This document shows, one piece after another, positions 48,383 to 59,881 of a stretch of 64,000 nt of DNA. This DNA comes from Linyphia triangularis (taxonomy: Eukaryota > Arthropoda > Arachnida > Araneae > Linyphiidae): the NCBI GenBank assembly GCA_963978545.1, contig OZ021723.1, positions 5,834,273 through 5,898,272 on the forward strand. Direction: 5' to 3'. Every line of letters begins with the position of its first letter. Within the stretch, counting starts at the first letter, position 1. Position numbers and translations under genes: made by a program. The notes beneath the pieces were generated by a model, which was given only the letters and a program-made list of their open reading frames with translations, did no database searches and had not been told where the DNA came from.

Positions 48383-48386
48383 TTAA

Positions 48387-49067
48387 GGGGACTGTTAAGT
48401 CGAAAATAAAAATTCTCAATTTTTGTCCAAAATCCATGAAATTTTTTTAGCAGTTCAATTGCAATTAGATGAAACGCAACCTAAAATTTCAAAAAATTTT
48501 ATTGATTTTTTTTTTAAATTAAATTTTTATTGAAAAATTTAGCATTTTTTCAGTAATTTTAAAAACGCTTCTTGCGATTCAAATTTTTTGCCATCTGTCT
48601 CAGTTTTTTTTACAAGCTAATCGAATATATATTAGAATAATTGTGCATGGATTTTGAATTTGACTCAATGGTTAATTATTTAAAAGTAAACTTTTTAAAT
48701 AGAAGCATTATGAAAATTGCTGTAAAACAATAAAAAAAATACCAGATTCCAAAATCCATGTACAATTGTGTTCAAAATAGTATAGTAAACAATATCTCCA
48801 AATTAAAAAAAAAATACATCAACTTTTGAATTGCAAGGAACAAATCGAATACCCTAAAAATCTTAAAATACACATGAGGAGAAAAATGCAATTTAAGAAA
48901 ATGAAAAACAGACAATTTCTTATCTGCGCGCTTACAAAAACTCAAATAATATTCTTAATTCTTCTCGGATCAGCAAAAGTAAGGTGTGAACTGAAAGCTA
49001 GAATTTCAGTCTATATTTTTCCACTAAAATATAAAAATCGAAAATTTTGAAATTTTTGCCTTAACAG
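48387..49067 (+). mobile_element. TIR element GGGGACTGTTAAG, copy C (3' clipped)
   Basis: Same orientation as copy B: ttaa then ggggactgttaagtcg at the left, tgccttaacag at the right, where the last GTCCCC is missing. Internal deletions relative to copy B are visible (for example near 48690). Confidence 0.75.
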
Positions 49068-49510
49068 AAATTTTGCGTTAACCCTTAATGCAAAATAGTT
49101 AATTGAATTCTAGAAATTCTTTAATAATGTATTTGAAAATTTCACTTGGTTGCAACTGACAAAACATTTCATCCGATGTTTGGAGTCATTAAACAGAGTC
49201 CTGGTTAAACGTCTTCCTTAGTTCCAGAAGAGTAAGAGTTCCCCTATTTTTCTGTACAATCCATCTAAAACAACGCGTTCATTCCCCCCCCCCCCCCAAA
49301 ATTACTGCAATTGCCAACTTGGCTTCACTTTTGTTTATAAAAATAAAAATTGACAGAAATTCAGTAAGCAAATGCATTCAACCAATAGTTTTGATGTCTA
49401 GCTTTTGAACCACATTTCTTTTTGATAAGGATTATCGAATCTGTTTGCAACTTTTCAAGATATTAAAAATCGTGCGATGTAGGGACAAGAAACAATAGCG
49501 AAGTTCGGAA
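49068..49510. other. No gene recognised
   Basis: AT-rich with a C-run at 49286-49297. Confidence 0.45.
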
Positions 49511-50277
49511 TCTATATATTCAATAGGCAATACGTTTTTTGGGGTTAGTCCGTCCGCCTAAACTACTCAACCAATTTCAATGATCAAGGTGTCATTTTAA
49601 AGGAAATAAGCTGTAGATTTGCCAAAACGTGTCAAAATAATTTATTAACACTTTATTAATTAGTTAAATTTCAATATTTTTCCTCATTAAGCTACTACAA
49701 AGCCTCAATGATTTTGAATATAAGAATGGCAACATCCTTAAGTAAACAAACCCGCTGCTCGGGGGTTCAACCAACCAACCAACCGTTGCTAATTTTAAAG
49801 CTATCCTTATGTATGTAAACAACAAACCCGTTGCTAATTTTAAAGCTCTTTTTAAACTCTTCGTTTCAAAGTAGATTTTTTCTGTTTTTCTGAAGCATTT
49901 TTGTATTAGAGTAATTATTATTTTGAAGTATTTCTATCCAGAAAATGCCTCGCGTTGGACGTCGTTCTCTAACGGGGCGACTTATCAGAATAAATAAAAG
50001 ATATTGCGACTTCAATGTAAGGGCATAACTAATGAAGTTTTAAGTCAGAATGTTGGCGGATAGTATATTTAACTTTCTATTATGAAACTTGCAATTTGGG
50101 TGTTTTCTCTATTAGGCCTTACATTAAAGTTATAAAAATTTGGTTACATTTTTTATGGCTGGCAAACCTATTCGAGCGCAGCAAGATGTTTTAACCACAA
50201 ATTCGAGAGGCAAAGCCGCTCAATCCGAGCGCAGCGAGGTGTTTGGGGGTTAGCGAGCAGGGGGCGAAGTCCCCTAG
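49511..50277 (+). mobile_element. Helitron, non-autonomous, copy 1
   Basis: Host A then TCTATATATTCAATAGGC at the left; at the right a hairpin GGGGGCGAAGTCCCC whose end merges with CTAG, then host T. The TC start, 3' hairpin, CTAG end and insertion between A and T are the defining signs of a Helitron. It is 767 bp without Rep/helicase. The copy at 58226-59500 has the same ends. Confidence 0.88.
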
Positions 50278-51042
50278 TTTTCTTTAATTCACATTATCCT
50301 CAACACAGACTTGTTTCTAGAACAACACACAGATCTTACAAAACACACATGTCCATCTATCTTAAATTCTTGATGACCACACACAACCGTTCGCAGTTTT
50401 TTAAAATGTTCGTACATCATCTACAACACCTAACAGTCCGCTTGCTGATCAGTTCAATTGTCCCTTTTAAACTCGGGGAAGTCCCTAAAAAAAAAAACAT
50501 GAGTAAAAAGTATTCTTTCAAATGGATGAGCGCCATCTATTTGGAAATGATGAAGTCATTACAATCGTAATAATACAATGAGCTATTTCGTATCAGAAAT
50601 TGTGGCTCCAGATAAAATTGTTATCAATTGTAATGAAAGACCGTTAATACGTCTATTTTGTTTTATGTGCAATAAACACGCTTAGAATATACCGACATTT
50701 TGTTTATGTGGTATAATTATTATGCATAAGCACGTTCGTAAACAATATTTGATTAAATATTAATTTGTATTTTTTTTCGTTGGCCAGTGAGTGTATTTTT
50801 GTTTTTATTGAGTTATTCAACACATTTTATTTTTTAATCAAGATTCTACATGATACGTATATCATTTAAGAAAAAATCATGTGCTTATTAAATGTTCGTC
50901 ATTTTTGTCTAGACTAAATTATCCACAAAGAATTATACAATAAACTGTTTTCTTTCAAAGCAAAAAATTTCATAAAAAAACATGTTTTTAAATTTCAAAT
51001 GAAAATATTTTTTTTATAAGAGTTAAACTTAATCTAAACATA

Positions 51043-51077
<35 letters not shown>

Positions 51078-52069
51078 AAAAAAAATACACGAATACTTTT
51101 TAACAAAAAACGAACTCCTAAAATACTGATGAGAATGAAAATTTTGATAGTTAAGAGGCCACTTTAAAAATATTAAAAAATACAGAAAAATATTTAAAAA
51201 TATTTAATTTTACAAAAAAAAATTAAATACAATTTTTATAGATCATAACATAAACAGAAAATTTCTAAAACAACCATCATCTCAATAATTAAAAAAAAAA
51301 AAATCCTAATAATCCTGATCCTTTTTTTTCCAAAAATTAACAACTCAATAATGAAAATTCCACAAAGCAATTCCACAAAACTCGATCTTTATAAAAAAAA
51401 AATAAACATTCTAAAAGTCTCCAACATAAAACTAAAAAAAAAAAAAAAAGTCGAACTCAAAAAGCCCAGGATTTCAGGCCGAAAGAACATTCCCATGATT
51501 CTCATTCTGACAGTTTATCCCGGGCGCTGTCACCAACATCTTTTTTTTCCCCCGCTTCCCCCAATAAGCCCTCCGTCATTCTCTTCCCGATATGGTTTTT
51601 CGATTGAGCGCGAGAAGCTCCGCTCTTCCCCCTTTCAATTTGCGCTCAGTTTTGCTCAGGTTTCCTTCTCAGTTGTTTCCCTGGTAATGGACCGAGCTGC
51701 GGTTCGAATATCTCGGTCATTCCTCGCTTCGATCTCTATCTTTGTCTCTATCTTTGTCTCTATCTCTGTCTCTATCCTTCGCTCGTTTGTCGACGTCGTC
51801 TTTTTTCCCCCAACCATTACATCTGGAAGTTGTTTTTTCAGCAGAGGCTCACCGATGGAGACACGCTGATACGGAAGATGAAAATTCCGTGTTGTGCTTA
51901 GTTTTCGTGTAGTAAAGTTTTTTCTTTCTTCCTTTTTCCACTGTGGGTGAGGATTGCTTTTGAATCGTATGTGAACAAGTCTACGTTGCTAGAGATTTTA
52001 TTGATAGAAGTACAATATAAAGGATAGAAGTACAATATTATTGTTCACTGATTCACTCACTAACTCACT
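50278..52069. other. No gene recognised; AT-rich then pyrimidine-rich
   Basis: 50600-51480 is extremely AT-rich with A-runs (51045-51075). 51480-51880 is C/T-rich, with a short array of tctctatctttg units (51726-51775). The frame 51351-51869 crosses both compositions and lacks a domain. Confidence 0.45.
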
Positions 52070-53050
52070 GCCTCATTCTGTAACGCTGTAAGTTAAATTT
52101 TAACCCTTTGGGTACATTTGACGGCTGAGATTCATCATGCACTTTTTTTGCTTGTTAATAATGACGAACCTATTTCGTCATTCAAACTAGGTTGATTGAA
52201 TGGATTTTAATGTCACAAGAGCCATGATTGGTTAAGTCAAACATCGGTGGGTTTACCTATACTTTAAAAAAAAAAAATTGTTTGGCTGTGTTCCTTTAAA
52301 GTTCCTTTATTGTTTTGAACCAACCGTTCAAAACGTAAGAATTTTCCCAAATAAATCTGTACCCAAGGGGTTAATCGATCATTGTTGAAACTTTTCCCCG
52401 GTTGCCAAATTTGTTTTAATCAGAATAAATAAAAGTTAATTGGATGCGAATGACAAAATTCCTTATGGAGAGAGGTCCAATCAATTCAACTTTGCATTGC
52501 GAAGTAACGCTGTAAGTGAAAGAATTTTAGCTGATTATTGTTGAAAATATTTCGTATTGTCAAAATTGTTTTAATCAGAATAAATAAAAGTTAATTAGAT
52601 GCTAATGCCAAAATTCCTCATGGAGAATGGTCCAGTCAATTCAAATTTGCATTGCGAAGCAACGCTGTAAGTGAAAGAATTTTAGCTGATTATTGTTGAA
52701 AATCTTTCCTACTGTCAAATTTGTATTAATCAGAATAAATAAAAGTTAATTGGATGCGAATGCCAAAATTCATTATAGAGTGTGTTCCAGTCAATTCAAC
52801 TTTGCATTGCGAAGTAACGCTGTAAGTGAAAGAATTTTAGCTGATTATTGTTGAAAATCTTTCCTATTGTCAAAATTGTTTTAATCAGAATAAATAAAAG
52901 TTAATTGGATGCGAATGCCCAAATTCATTATAGAGTGTGTTCCAGTCAATTCAACTTTGCATTGCGAAGTAACGCTGTAAGTGAAAGAATTTGAGCTGAT
53001 TATTGTTGAAAATCCTTCCTATTGTCAAAATTGCCTCAATCAGAATAAAT
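52070..53050 (+). repeat. 155-bp satellite, about six units
   Basis: The landmark aacgctgtaagtgaaagaat recurs at about 52505, 52660, 52815 and 52970, exactly 155 bp apart; the first unit (52081) is stretched by the inserted piggyBac-like MITE. The units share tttaatcagaataaataaaag. The right edge continues into sequence related to the tail of the hAT-like element at 39448. Confidence 0.9.
52104..52370. mobile_element. piggyBac-like MITE inside the satellite
   Basis: The inverted ends CCCTTTGGGTACA and CCCCTTGGGTACA are flanked by TTAA at 52100-52103 and 52371-52374. Removing 271 bp (element plus one TTAA) restores a satellite unit of normal size, and the neighbouring units have tttta at the same point, an empty site. 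Confidence 0.87.
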
Positions 53051-53250
53051 AAAATATATTTGAAAATGAATGCATAAATTCACGTTCATTTTTAATAAAT
53101 ACATTTTGAAACGTACTTTGCCTCCCATTTTGCTGTTAGGGATGTTCTTATTATTTAAAATTTGAGGCGAACACCAAGCACACGCTGACAACAGAATCAA
53201 TGCTTAGTTAATGAATAGGAAGGTAATTGATTTCATTGATAGTAAATCTA
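53041..53250 (+). repeat. Segment related to the hAT-like element tail
   Basis: Bases 53050-53230 align with 39865-40060 (shared aatgcataaattc, cacacgctg, caacagaa). The satellite and this tail may therefore be one element related to the hAT at 39448, though no TIR or TSD was found here. From 53251 to 53590 nothing else is recognisable. Confidence 0.6.
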
Positions 53251-53593
53251 TTATAGCGCCGATTCTGTTTTCAGTGAAGATCCAAATGATCTCTCAATTT
53301 ACCTATTAAATTCGCACGCAATATAGTTTTTCAAGAAGTTTTTCATTAAAAACAATATTTTTCTTTTCCCATTTTATATTTATACCAGAAATGATTTTAA
53401 TTTGGACACTATAGAAGCCTTAGGCGTATTATAACTTTCTAGTAAGTTATATAAGCGAATTTTTAAGGAATTTTTTTTATTTTTTTCATCTTCATATACT
53501 GCATTAACCCTTTCGACCGGATATTTGTATTAGCATAATTTATTTATGAAAAGTAGTTTAATTTAATGTCGACATACAAAAATAAATATACTA

Positions 53594-54515
53594 TGAGTTT
53601 AAAGTTTTCTGCTTTTCCCGTTTCCCGGAAATCTTCTCTGACACTCATGGGAAATGTTGTTTCACGGTTAAATTCAATTGGAACAATATATCCCTCCAAA
53701 ACTGCCTGAAGGGTTAAATCCATGTCATTTGTCGATCATTCTTCCTTACATAAGTTATACTGTCTGTATAACAGGCAACTCGCTAGATAGTCTGGATGGT
53801 AGTGACCGCTATACAAATGAGACTCGACAATTTAGATCAGAGGTGAATGCGTACAGGACATAGAATAGGAATAGTACATATCACAAACTCGCATAAAGTT
53901 GAGTTAAAGTTTTCTGCTTTTCCCGTTGCCCGGAAATCTTCTCTGACACTGATGGGAAATGTTGTTTCACGGTTAAATTCAATTGGAACAATATATCCCC
54001 CCAAAACTTCCTGAAGGGTTAAATCCATGTCATTTGTCGATAATTCTTCCTTACATAAGTTATACTGTCTGTATAACAGGCAACTCGCTAGATAGTCTGG
54101 ATGGTAGTGACCGCTATACAAACGAGACTCGACAATTTAGATCAGAGGTGAATGCGTACAGGACATAGAATAGGAATAGTACATATCACAAACTCGCATA
54201 AAGTTGAGTTAAAGTTTTCTGCTTTTCCCGTTTCCCGGAAATCTTCTCTGACACTGATGGGAAATGTTGTTTCACGGTTAAATTCAATTGGAACAATATA
54301 TCCCTCCAAAACTGCCTGAAGGGTTAAATCCATGTCATTTGTCGATAATTCTTCCTTACAAAAGTTATACTGTCTGTATAACAGGCAACTCGCTAGATAG
54401 TCTGGATGGTAGTGACCGCTATACAAACGAGACTCGACAATTTAGATCAGAGGTGAATGCGTACAGGACATATAATAGGAGTCGTACATATCACAAACTC
54501 GCATAAAAGTTGAGT
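53594..54515. repeat. 305-bp unit in three direct copies
   Basis: Three nearly identical copies with landmarks exactly 305 bp apart (53678, 53983, 54288). Each is open on the plus strand (61 codons) and on the minus strand (94 codons in the two complete ones). Differences between copies change amino acids in both frames, so coding function is not supported. Confidence 0.93.
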
Positions 54516-55344
54516 AATAAGGCTTTTTCTCAAAACGGCGGCGTGAATTGAAAAATCTTAAAACATCTTTAATAAACTTGTTACAAAAATGCTTCACATA
54601 ATATATGAACTAAAATACCAATTTTATAACACAACCGTTCGCCTCTCTAAGCATCGATTCAAGCCACTTCCAACAAATGTACTGTAAAAATAAAAAATCT
54701 CCCCCCCCCCCCCGGAAAAACCGCGCACAAAACGCAGTTTCCATTCGTAAAAGCTCTCCTCCCTGCTTAGAAATGACCAAAAAACACGCGTCCCCAAATA
54801 AAATCCCAGCTCTGCGTTATGAATCGTAAAATCTCCGTCCTCCCCCCCCCCCCCCCTCCCCTTCTCGTTTAAGGCGCAAAAAGTCCTTCGCAAACAAACG
54901 GAAAAAACAACCGTTTCCTCAGGAAAGCAGGACGTGATCTGACTACCCCCCCTTTCGAGGTTGGATGGTAGTCCTGGTAGTCATAATAGTCACTCCCCCC
55001 CCCCTCCCCTAACAGCGAATCGTGTCCGGGAGGTATAAAATAAGAAATGAAAACGGAGTCGAGACCCCCCCCCCCCTCCCCCCCTCAGATTTATGGGCAA
55101 GTACTCGGTCGCTTCACATAATACATTTAAACTTTTGTTAAAAGGGGGCAACCAGAAATGGAGACGTAGAGTGCCATTTCGAAGGCATTGTTAATTTCCA
55201 TGGCTGATCAACACGAATGGAGTTACCATAAGAGGTTTTAGAAAGACGCTGTATCAGAATTTCCCTCCCACTAAAATATTTAGGTTCCCTTTCAAAACAG
55301 TTGCCTATTTCATATCGACAAAAATATTCTCTCATTTTACTTCT
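54516..55344. other. Homopolymer-rich single-copy sequence
   Basis: C-runs at 54702-54713, 54842-54856, 54995-55003 and 55067-55076. The frames 54624-54893 and 55138-55353 (minus) have no domain. Confidence 0.45.
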
Positions 55345-56085
55345 CATGTACACCAGTTACGTTTTCGAGATATCGTGTACCAGTTACGTTAGCGAGATAT
55401 CGTGTACCAGTTACGTTAGCGAGATATCGCGTTCCAGTTACGCTTTCGCGATATCGTGTTCCAGTTACGTTAGCGAGATATCGTGTTCCAGTTACGTTAT
55501 CGAGATATCGTGTACCAGTTACGTTAGCGAGATATCGTGAACCAGTTACGTTAGCGAGATATCGTGTTCCAGTTACGCTTTCGAGATATCGTGTTCCAGT
55601 TACGTTATCGAGATATCGTGAACCAGTTACGTTAGCGAGATATCGTGTTCCAGTTACGCTTTCGAGATATTGTGTTCCAGTTACGTTAGCGAGATATTGT
55701 GTTCCAGTTACGTTATCGAGATATCGTGTACCAGTTACGTTAGGGAGATATCGTGTTCTAGTTACGTTAGCGAGATATCGTGTTCCAGTTACGCTTTCGA
55801 GATATCGTGTTCTAGTTACGTTATCGAGATATTGTGTTCCAGTTACGTTAGCGAGATATTGTGTTCCAGTTACGTTATCGAGATATCGTGTACCAGTTAC
55901 GTTAGGGAGATATCGTGTTCTAGTTACGTTAGCGAGATATCGTGTTCTAGTTACGTTAGCGAGATATCGTGTTCTAGTTACGTTAGCGAGATATCGTGTA
56001 CCAGTTACATTAGAGAGATATAGTGTTCCAGTGACGTTATCGAGATATCGTGTACCAGTTACGTAAGCGAGATATCGCAGCTCAG
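55345..56085 (+). repeat. 27-bp minisatellite, array 1
   Basis: About 27 units built on ccagttacgttagcgagata and tcgtgt. The period is a multiple of three, so every frame is open and encodes 9-residue repeats; this explains the Ser-Tyr-Val-rich frames. Confidence 0.95.
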
Positions 56086-56159
56086 GTAAAATAATGGTGT
56101 AGCTTCAAAAAATTTCAAAATGGAGTTAAGGTTTCTATTGTGTTAGCGCATAGAGGAGA

Positions 56160-56760
56160 ACAAAGACGGAAGCATAATACTTATTGTAACAATAGTATTT
56201 CCAATTCCAATTTTTGCAATGGAGATTTCCCGTATTTTTTTATTCAAATCTAAATGTTTCGAAAAGGTCCTAAACACAAAAATTTCTGCTCAATGCGCTT
56301 TTCTTTTTTTTTTTTCTTTTTTTTAATTTGTAACCAAAGTTCGTTTGTTAGATTTTGGAGGTAAAACGGCTCATTCGGCTCAAATCAAATGTGGCGACAC
56401 TTCATCTGAAACAGCTTGGCTTGAAACGCAGCAGCGGAAACCAGTTGTGAAAATTTCTCGCAAATCGAGCCAACCGGTACGGGATATGGCCAAACACACT
56501 AACTATTTGGCAGAAACTTCACGATAACCATAGAAACGGAAGGATGTCGTGACGTCACAGCTATAGTGGATCGTTTTAAACGAACTGTCATCGGACGGGT
56601 TATCGAGGCATTTTCTTTTCTTAATATTTAAATAACTATTTTTTTAAAGATCTTTTGTTTAAGTATTTGGAATCAGAAAGAAATTCTTCATAAATATAAA
56701 CTAATTTCACTCGTTTTTAAAAAATGCAGGAATCGTCCATTGCGTCATTGTTTTACCATA
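56160..56760 (+). repeat. Dispersed repeat between the two 27-bp arrays
   Basis: It recurs in inverted orientation at about 61400-61990: shared blocks include tttggcagaaac, the accatagaaac region, and aatatttaaataacta with tttaaa. A frame at 56345-56527 is not kept in the other copy. Origin unknown; no TIR or TSD was recognised. Confidence 0.6.
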
Positions 56761-56764
56761 GCGG

Positions 56765-57735
56765 CGATATAATGTGCCTGTAACTTTAGCGAGATGTAGT
56801 GTACCAATTACTTTAGTAAGCTGCAAGGTACCAGTAACGTTAGCCAGATATCATGTACCAGTTAAACTAGCGTTATAAGATGTACCATTTACGTTAGCGA
56901 TATATGATACACCCGTTACGTCAGCGATATATAGTACACTTTCTACGTTAACGATATCATGTACTAGTTAAGATTACGAGATATAAGGTACCAGTTTATC
57001 TAGTGAAATATAATATACCAGTTACATTAGAGAAATATCATGTATCAGTTACGTTAGCGAAGTATCATATATCAGTTACGTTAGCGAAGTATCATATATC
57101 AGTTACGTTAGCGAAGTATCATGTACCAGTTACGTTAGAGAAATATGTATTAGTTGCGTTAGCGAAATATCATGCACCAGTTACATTAGCGAAATATCAT
57201 ATACCAGTTACGTTAGCGAAATATCATATACCAGTTACGTTAGCGAAGTATCATGTACCATTTACGTTAGCGATATATGATACACCCGTTACGTCAGCGA
57301 TATATAGTACACTTTCTACGTTAACGATATCATGTACTAGTTAAGATTACGAGATATAAGGTACCAGTTTATCTAGTGAAATATAATATACCAGTTACAT
57401 TAGAGAAATATCATGTATCAGTTACGTTAGTGAAATATCATATACCAGTTACGTTAGCGAAATATGTATTAGTTACGTTAGCGAAATATCATGCACCAGT
57501 TACATTAGCGAAATATCATATACCAGTTACGTTAGCGAAGTATCATGTACCAGTTACGTTAGAGAAATATGTATTAGTCCAGTTACATTAGCGAAATATC
57601 ATATACCAGTTACGTTAGCGAAATATCATGTATCAGTTACGTTAGCGAAATATCATGTACCATTTACGTTATTGAAATATTATATACCAGTTACATTAGC
57701 GAAATATCATGCACTATGTTTCGAGATATCATGTA
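56765..57735 (+). repeat. 27-bp minisatellite, array 2, with higher-order period
   Basis: Same unit as array 1 but with gcgaaatatcat in place of gcgagatatcgt and more divergence. A block of about 14 units is duplicated with a 373-bp period (accatttacgttagcg at 56884 and 57257; tagtgaaatataatatacca at 57001 and 57374). Confidence 0.92.
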
Positions 57736-58063
57736 TTGTATGCAAAAACAAAATCCGAACCATGACTATATCTTGAATTCTGATCGATGAAATAAAAAAA
57801 AAAAATTACCCATTGTAACTCGTGGAAGGATTTCATAGTTGCACTTAGTTTTTGTTTGTTACAAAGGGTTCTCTACATATTGTTACGATCGAGAACTTGT
57901 TAATAATTGTACATAATATAAATATTTGGTAAATTAAGATTCTAAAGTAGGATTCTAATCCTACTTCAGTTCTTCAATCATTTTTAACTAAAGCTTTTTA
58001 TTAATGTAAAAATTGTAAATTTAGTGTCGAAAATACAAACTTCAAAGAAGGTGACAACGGTTA
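57736..58063. other. No gene recognised
   Basis: AT-rich linker. The last bases run into the possible exon start and the 9-bp TSD of the next MITE. Confidence 0.45.
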
Positions 58064-58072
58064 GGTTTATCT

Positions 58073-59681
58073 ATCGATATAAACAAACAACTGGATAGAC
58101 TGCTTAACGGTGGGAAAATGAAGCCGTTGCCAGATGCAATTGGTGGGATAAAAAATACGGATTGCCGAGGATTGAAAATAAAATTTTGGGTTGTACACAG
58201 CAGAAATGTCAATAGTAGACCTTAATCTATATATTTAATAGGCAATACATTTTTTGGGGTTAGTCCGTCCGCCTAAACTGCTCAACCAATTTCAATGATC
58301 AAGGTGTCATTTTAAAGGAAATAAGCTGTAGATTTGCCAAAACGTGCCAAAATAATTTATTAACACTTTATTAATTAGTTAAATTTCAATATTTTTCATC
58401 ATTAAGCTACTACAAAGCCTCAATGATTTTGATTATATATGATTGGCAACATCCTTACGTATGTAAACAACAAACCGGCTGCTCGGGGGTTCAACCAACC
58501 AACCGTTGCTAATTTTAAAGCTATCCTTATACGTAAACAACAAACCCATTGCTAATTTTAAAGCTCTTTTTAAACTCTTCGTTTCAAAGTTGATTTTTTC
58601 TGTTTTTCTTAACTATTTTTGTATTAGAGTAATTATTATTTTGAAGTATTTCTATCCAGAAAATGCCTCGCGTTGGACGTCGTTCTCCCTTACGTATGTA
58701 AACAACAAATCCGTTGCTAATTTTAAAGCTCTTTTTAAACTCTTCGTTTCAAAGTTGATTTTTTCTGTTTTTCTTAACTATTTTTGTATTAGAGTAATTA
58801 TTATTTTGAAGTATTTCTATCCAGAAAATGCCTCGCGTTGGACGTCGTTCTCCCTTACGTATGTAAACAACAAATCCGTTGCTAATTTTAAAGCTCTTTT
58901 TAAACTCTTCGTTTCAAAGTTGATTTTTTCTGTTTTTCTTAACTATTTTTGTATTAGAGTAATTATTATTTTGAAGTATTTCTATCCAGAAAATGCCTCG
59001 CGTTGGACGTCGTTCTCCCTTACGTATGTAAACAACAAACCGTTGCTAATTTTAAAGCTCTTTTTAAACTCTTCGTTTCAAAGTTGATTTTTTCTGTTTT
59101 TCTGAAGCATTTTTGTATTAGAGTAATTATTATTTTGAAGTATTTCTATTCAGAAAATGCTTCGCGTTGGACGTCGTCCTCTAACGGGGCGACTTATCAG
59201 AAAAAATAAAAGATATTGGGACTTCAATGTTAGGGCATAGCTAAGGAAGTTTTAAGTCAGAATGTTGGCGGATAGTATATTTAACTTTCTATTATGAAAC
59301 TTGCAATTTGGGTGTTTTCTCTATTAGGCCTTACATTAAATTTATAAAAATTTGGTTACATTTTTTTATGGCTGGCAAACCTATTCGAGCGCAGCAAGAT
59401 GTTTTAACCACAAATTCGAGCGGCAAAGCCGCTCAATCCGAGCGCAGCGAGGCGTTTGGGGGTTGGCGAGCGTTAGCGAGCAGGGGGCAAAGCCCCCTAG
59501 TTAGTAATAATGTGCAAAAAAATATACACTCTAACACTTTTCAAGGTTTTTCGCATTCCCATCCAACTATAAAAGTGAACTGTGATTGGTTAATCTTCTC
59601 ACCAGATTCGCAATCCCCGGCGCATTTTTCTCTTTGCATTGACAGTGAAGCAGTCTATCCAGTTGTTTATCTATATCGATG
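58073..59681 (+). mobile_element. Mutator-like MITE, copy 3, split by a Helitron
   Basis: The ends are at 58073 (atcgatataaac...) and 59681 (...tatatcgatg), with a perfect 9-bp duplication ggtttatct (58064-58072, 59682-59690). Subtracting the 1275-bp Helitron leaves 334 bp, the same length as copy 1. Confidence 0.9.
58226..59500 (+). mobile_element. Helitron, non-autonomous, copy 2, with internal 165-bp amplification
   Basis: Starts TCTATATATTTAATAGGC after an A and ends with the hairpin GGGGGCAAAGCCCC and CTAG before a T. The host sequence accttaa/ttagtaa is rejoined exactly in the uninterrupted MITE copy 2. Internally a 165-bp unit (landmark cttacgtatgtaaacaacaa at 58689, 58854, 59019, plus a diverged first unit near 58524) is present about four times; copy 1 has it once. 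The 193-codon frame across the repeat (58506-59087) is open only because 165 is divisible by three. Confidence 0.92.
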
Positions 59682-59702
59682 GGTTTATCTGGATATTTCA
59701 AG

Positions 59703-59881
59703 GTCGGTTGGTTGGTTGTTTTCGGTTTATCTGGCACCGTCAGCAACACGAGGGCTATAATACCCCGAAACATTCGTCATTAGACGAGCCAACATACATT
59801 TACAAACACCCATGCCTTACACGGGACTCGAACCCGCAACCTCGCTATCTAGAAGCTAGCACGCTAACCACTTCGATCGGC
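59703..59881 (-). mobile_element. SINE family A, copy 8
   Basis: Minus-strand copy with a small deletion in the head (cacttcgatcggc instead of cactataccgttcgatcggc). TSD ctggatatttcaag at 59689-59702 and 59882-59895. It shares private changes (gacgagcc, cctcgctatctag) with copy 9. Confidence 0.9.

Noticed and set aside
51351..51869. 172-codon frame
   Set aside because: It spans an A-run, then a C/T-rich segment and a tctctatctttg array; no domain is visible.
53507..53714. A third piggyBac-like MITE (ttaaccctttcgaccgg on the left, aagggttaa on the right)
   Set aside because: Only five terminal bases match between the two ends and the right candidate is part of the 305-bp repeat.
53837..54426. 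94-codon minus-strand protein in the 305-bp repeat
   Set aside because: Copies differ by amino-acid-changing substitutions and the opposite strand is equally open.
55301..57591. Ser-Tyr-Val and Tyr-His-Val repeat proteins
   Set aside because: Products of a 27-bp period divisible by three; open in more than one frame.
58506..59209. 193-codon frame encoding repeated hydrophobic units
   Set aside because: It lies inside the amplified 165-bp Helitron unit; single-unit copy 1 has no such frame.
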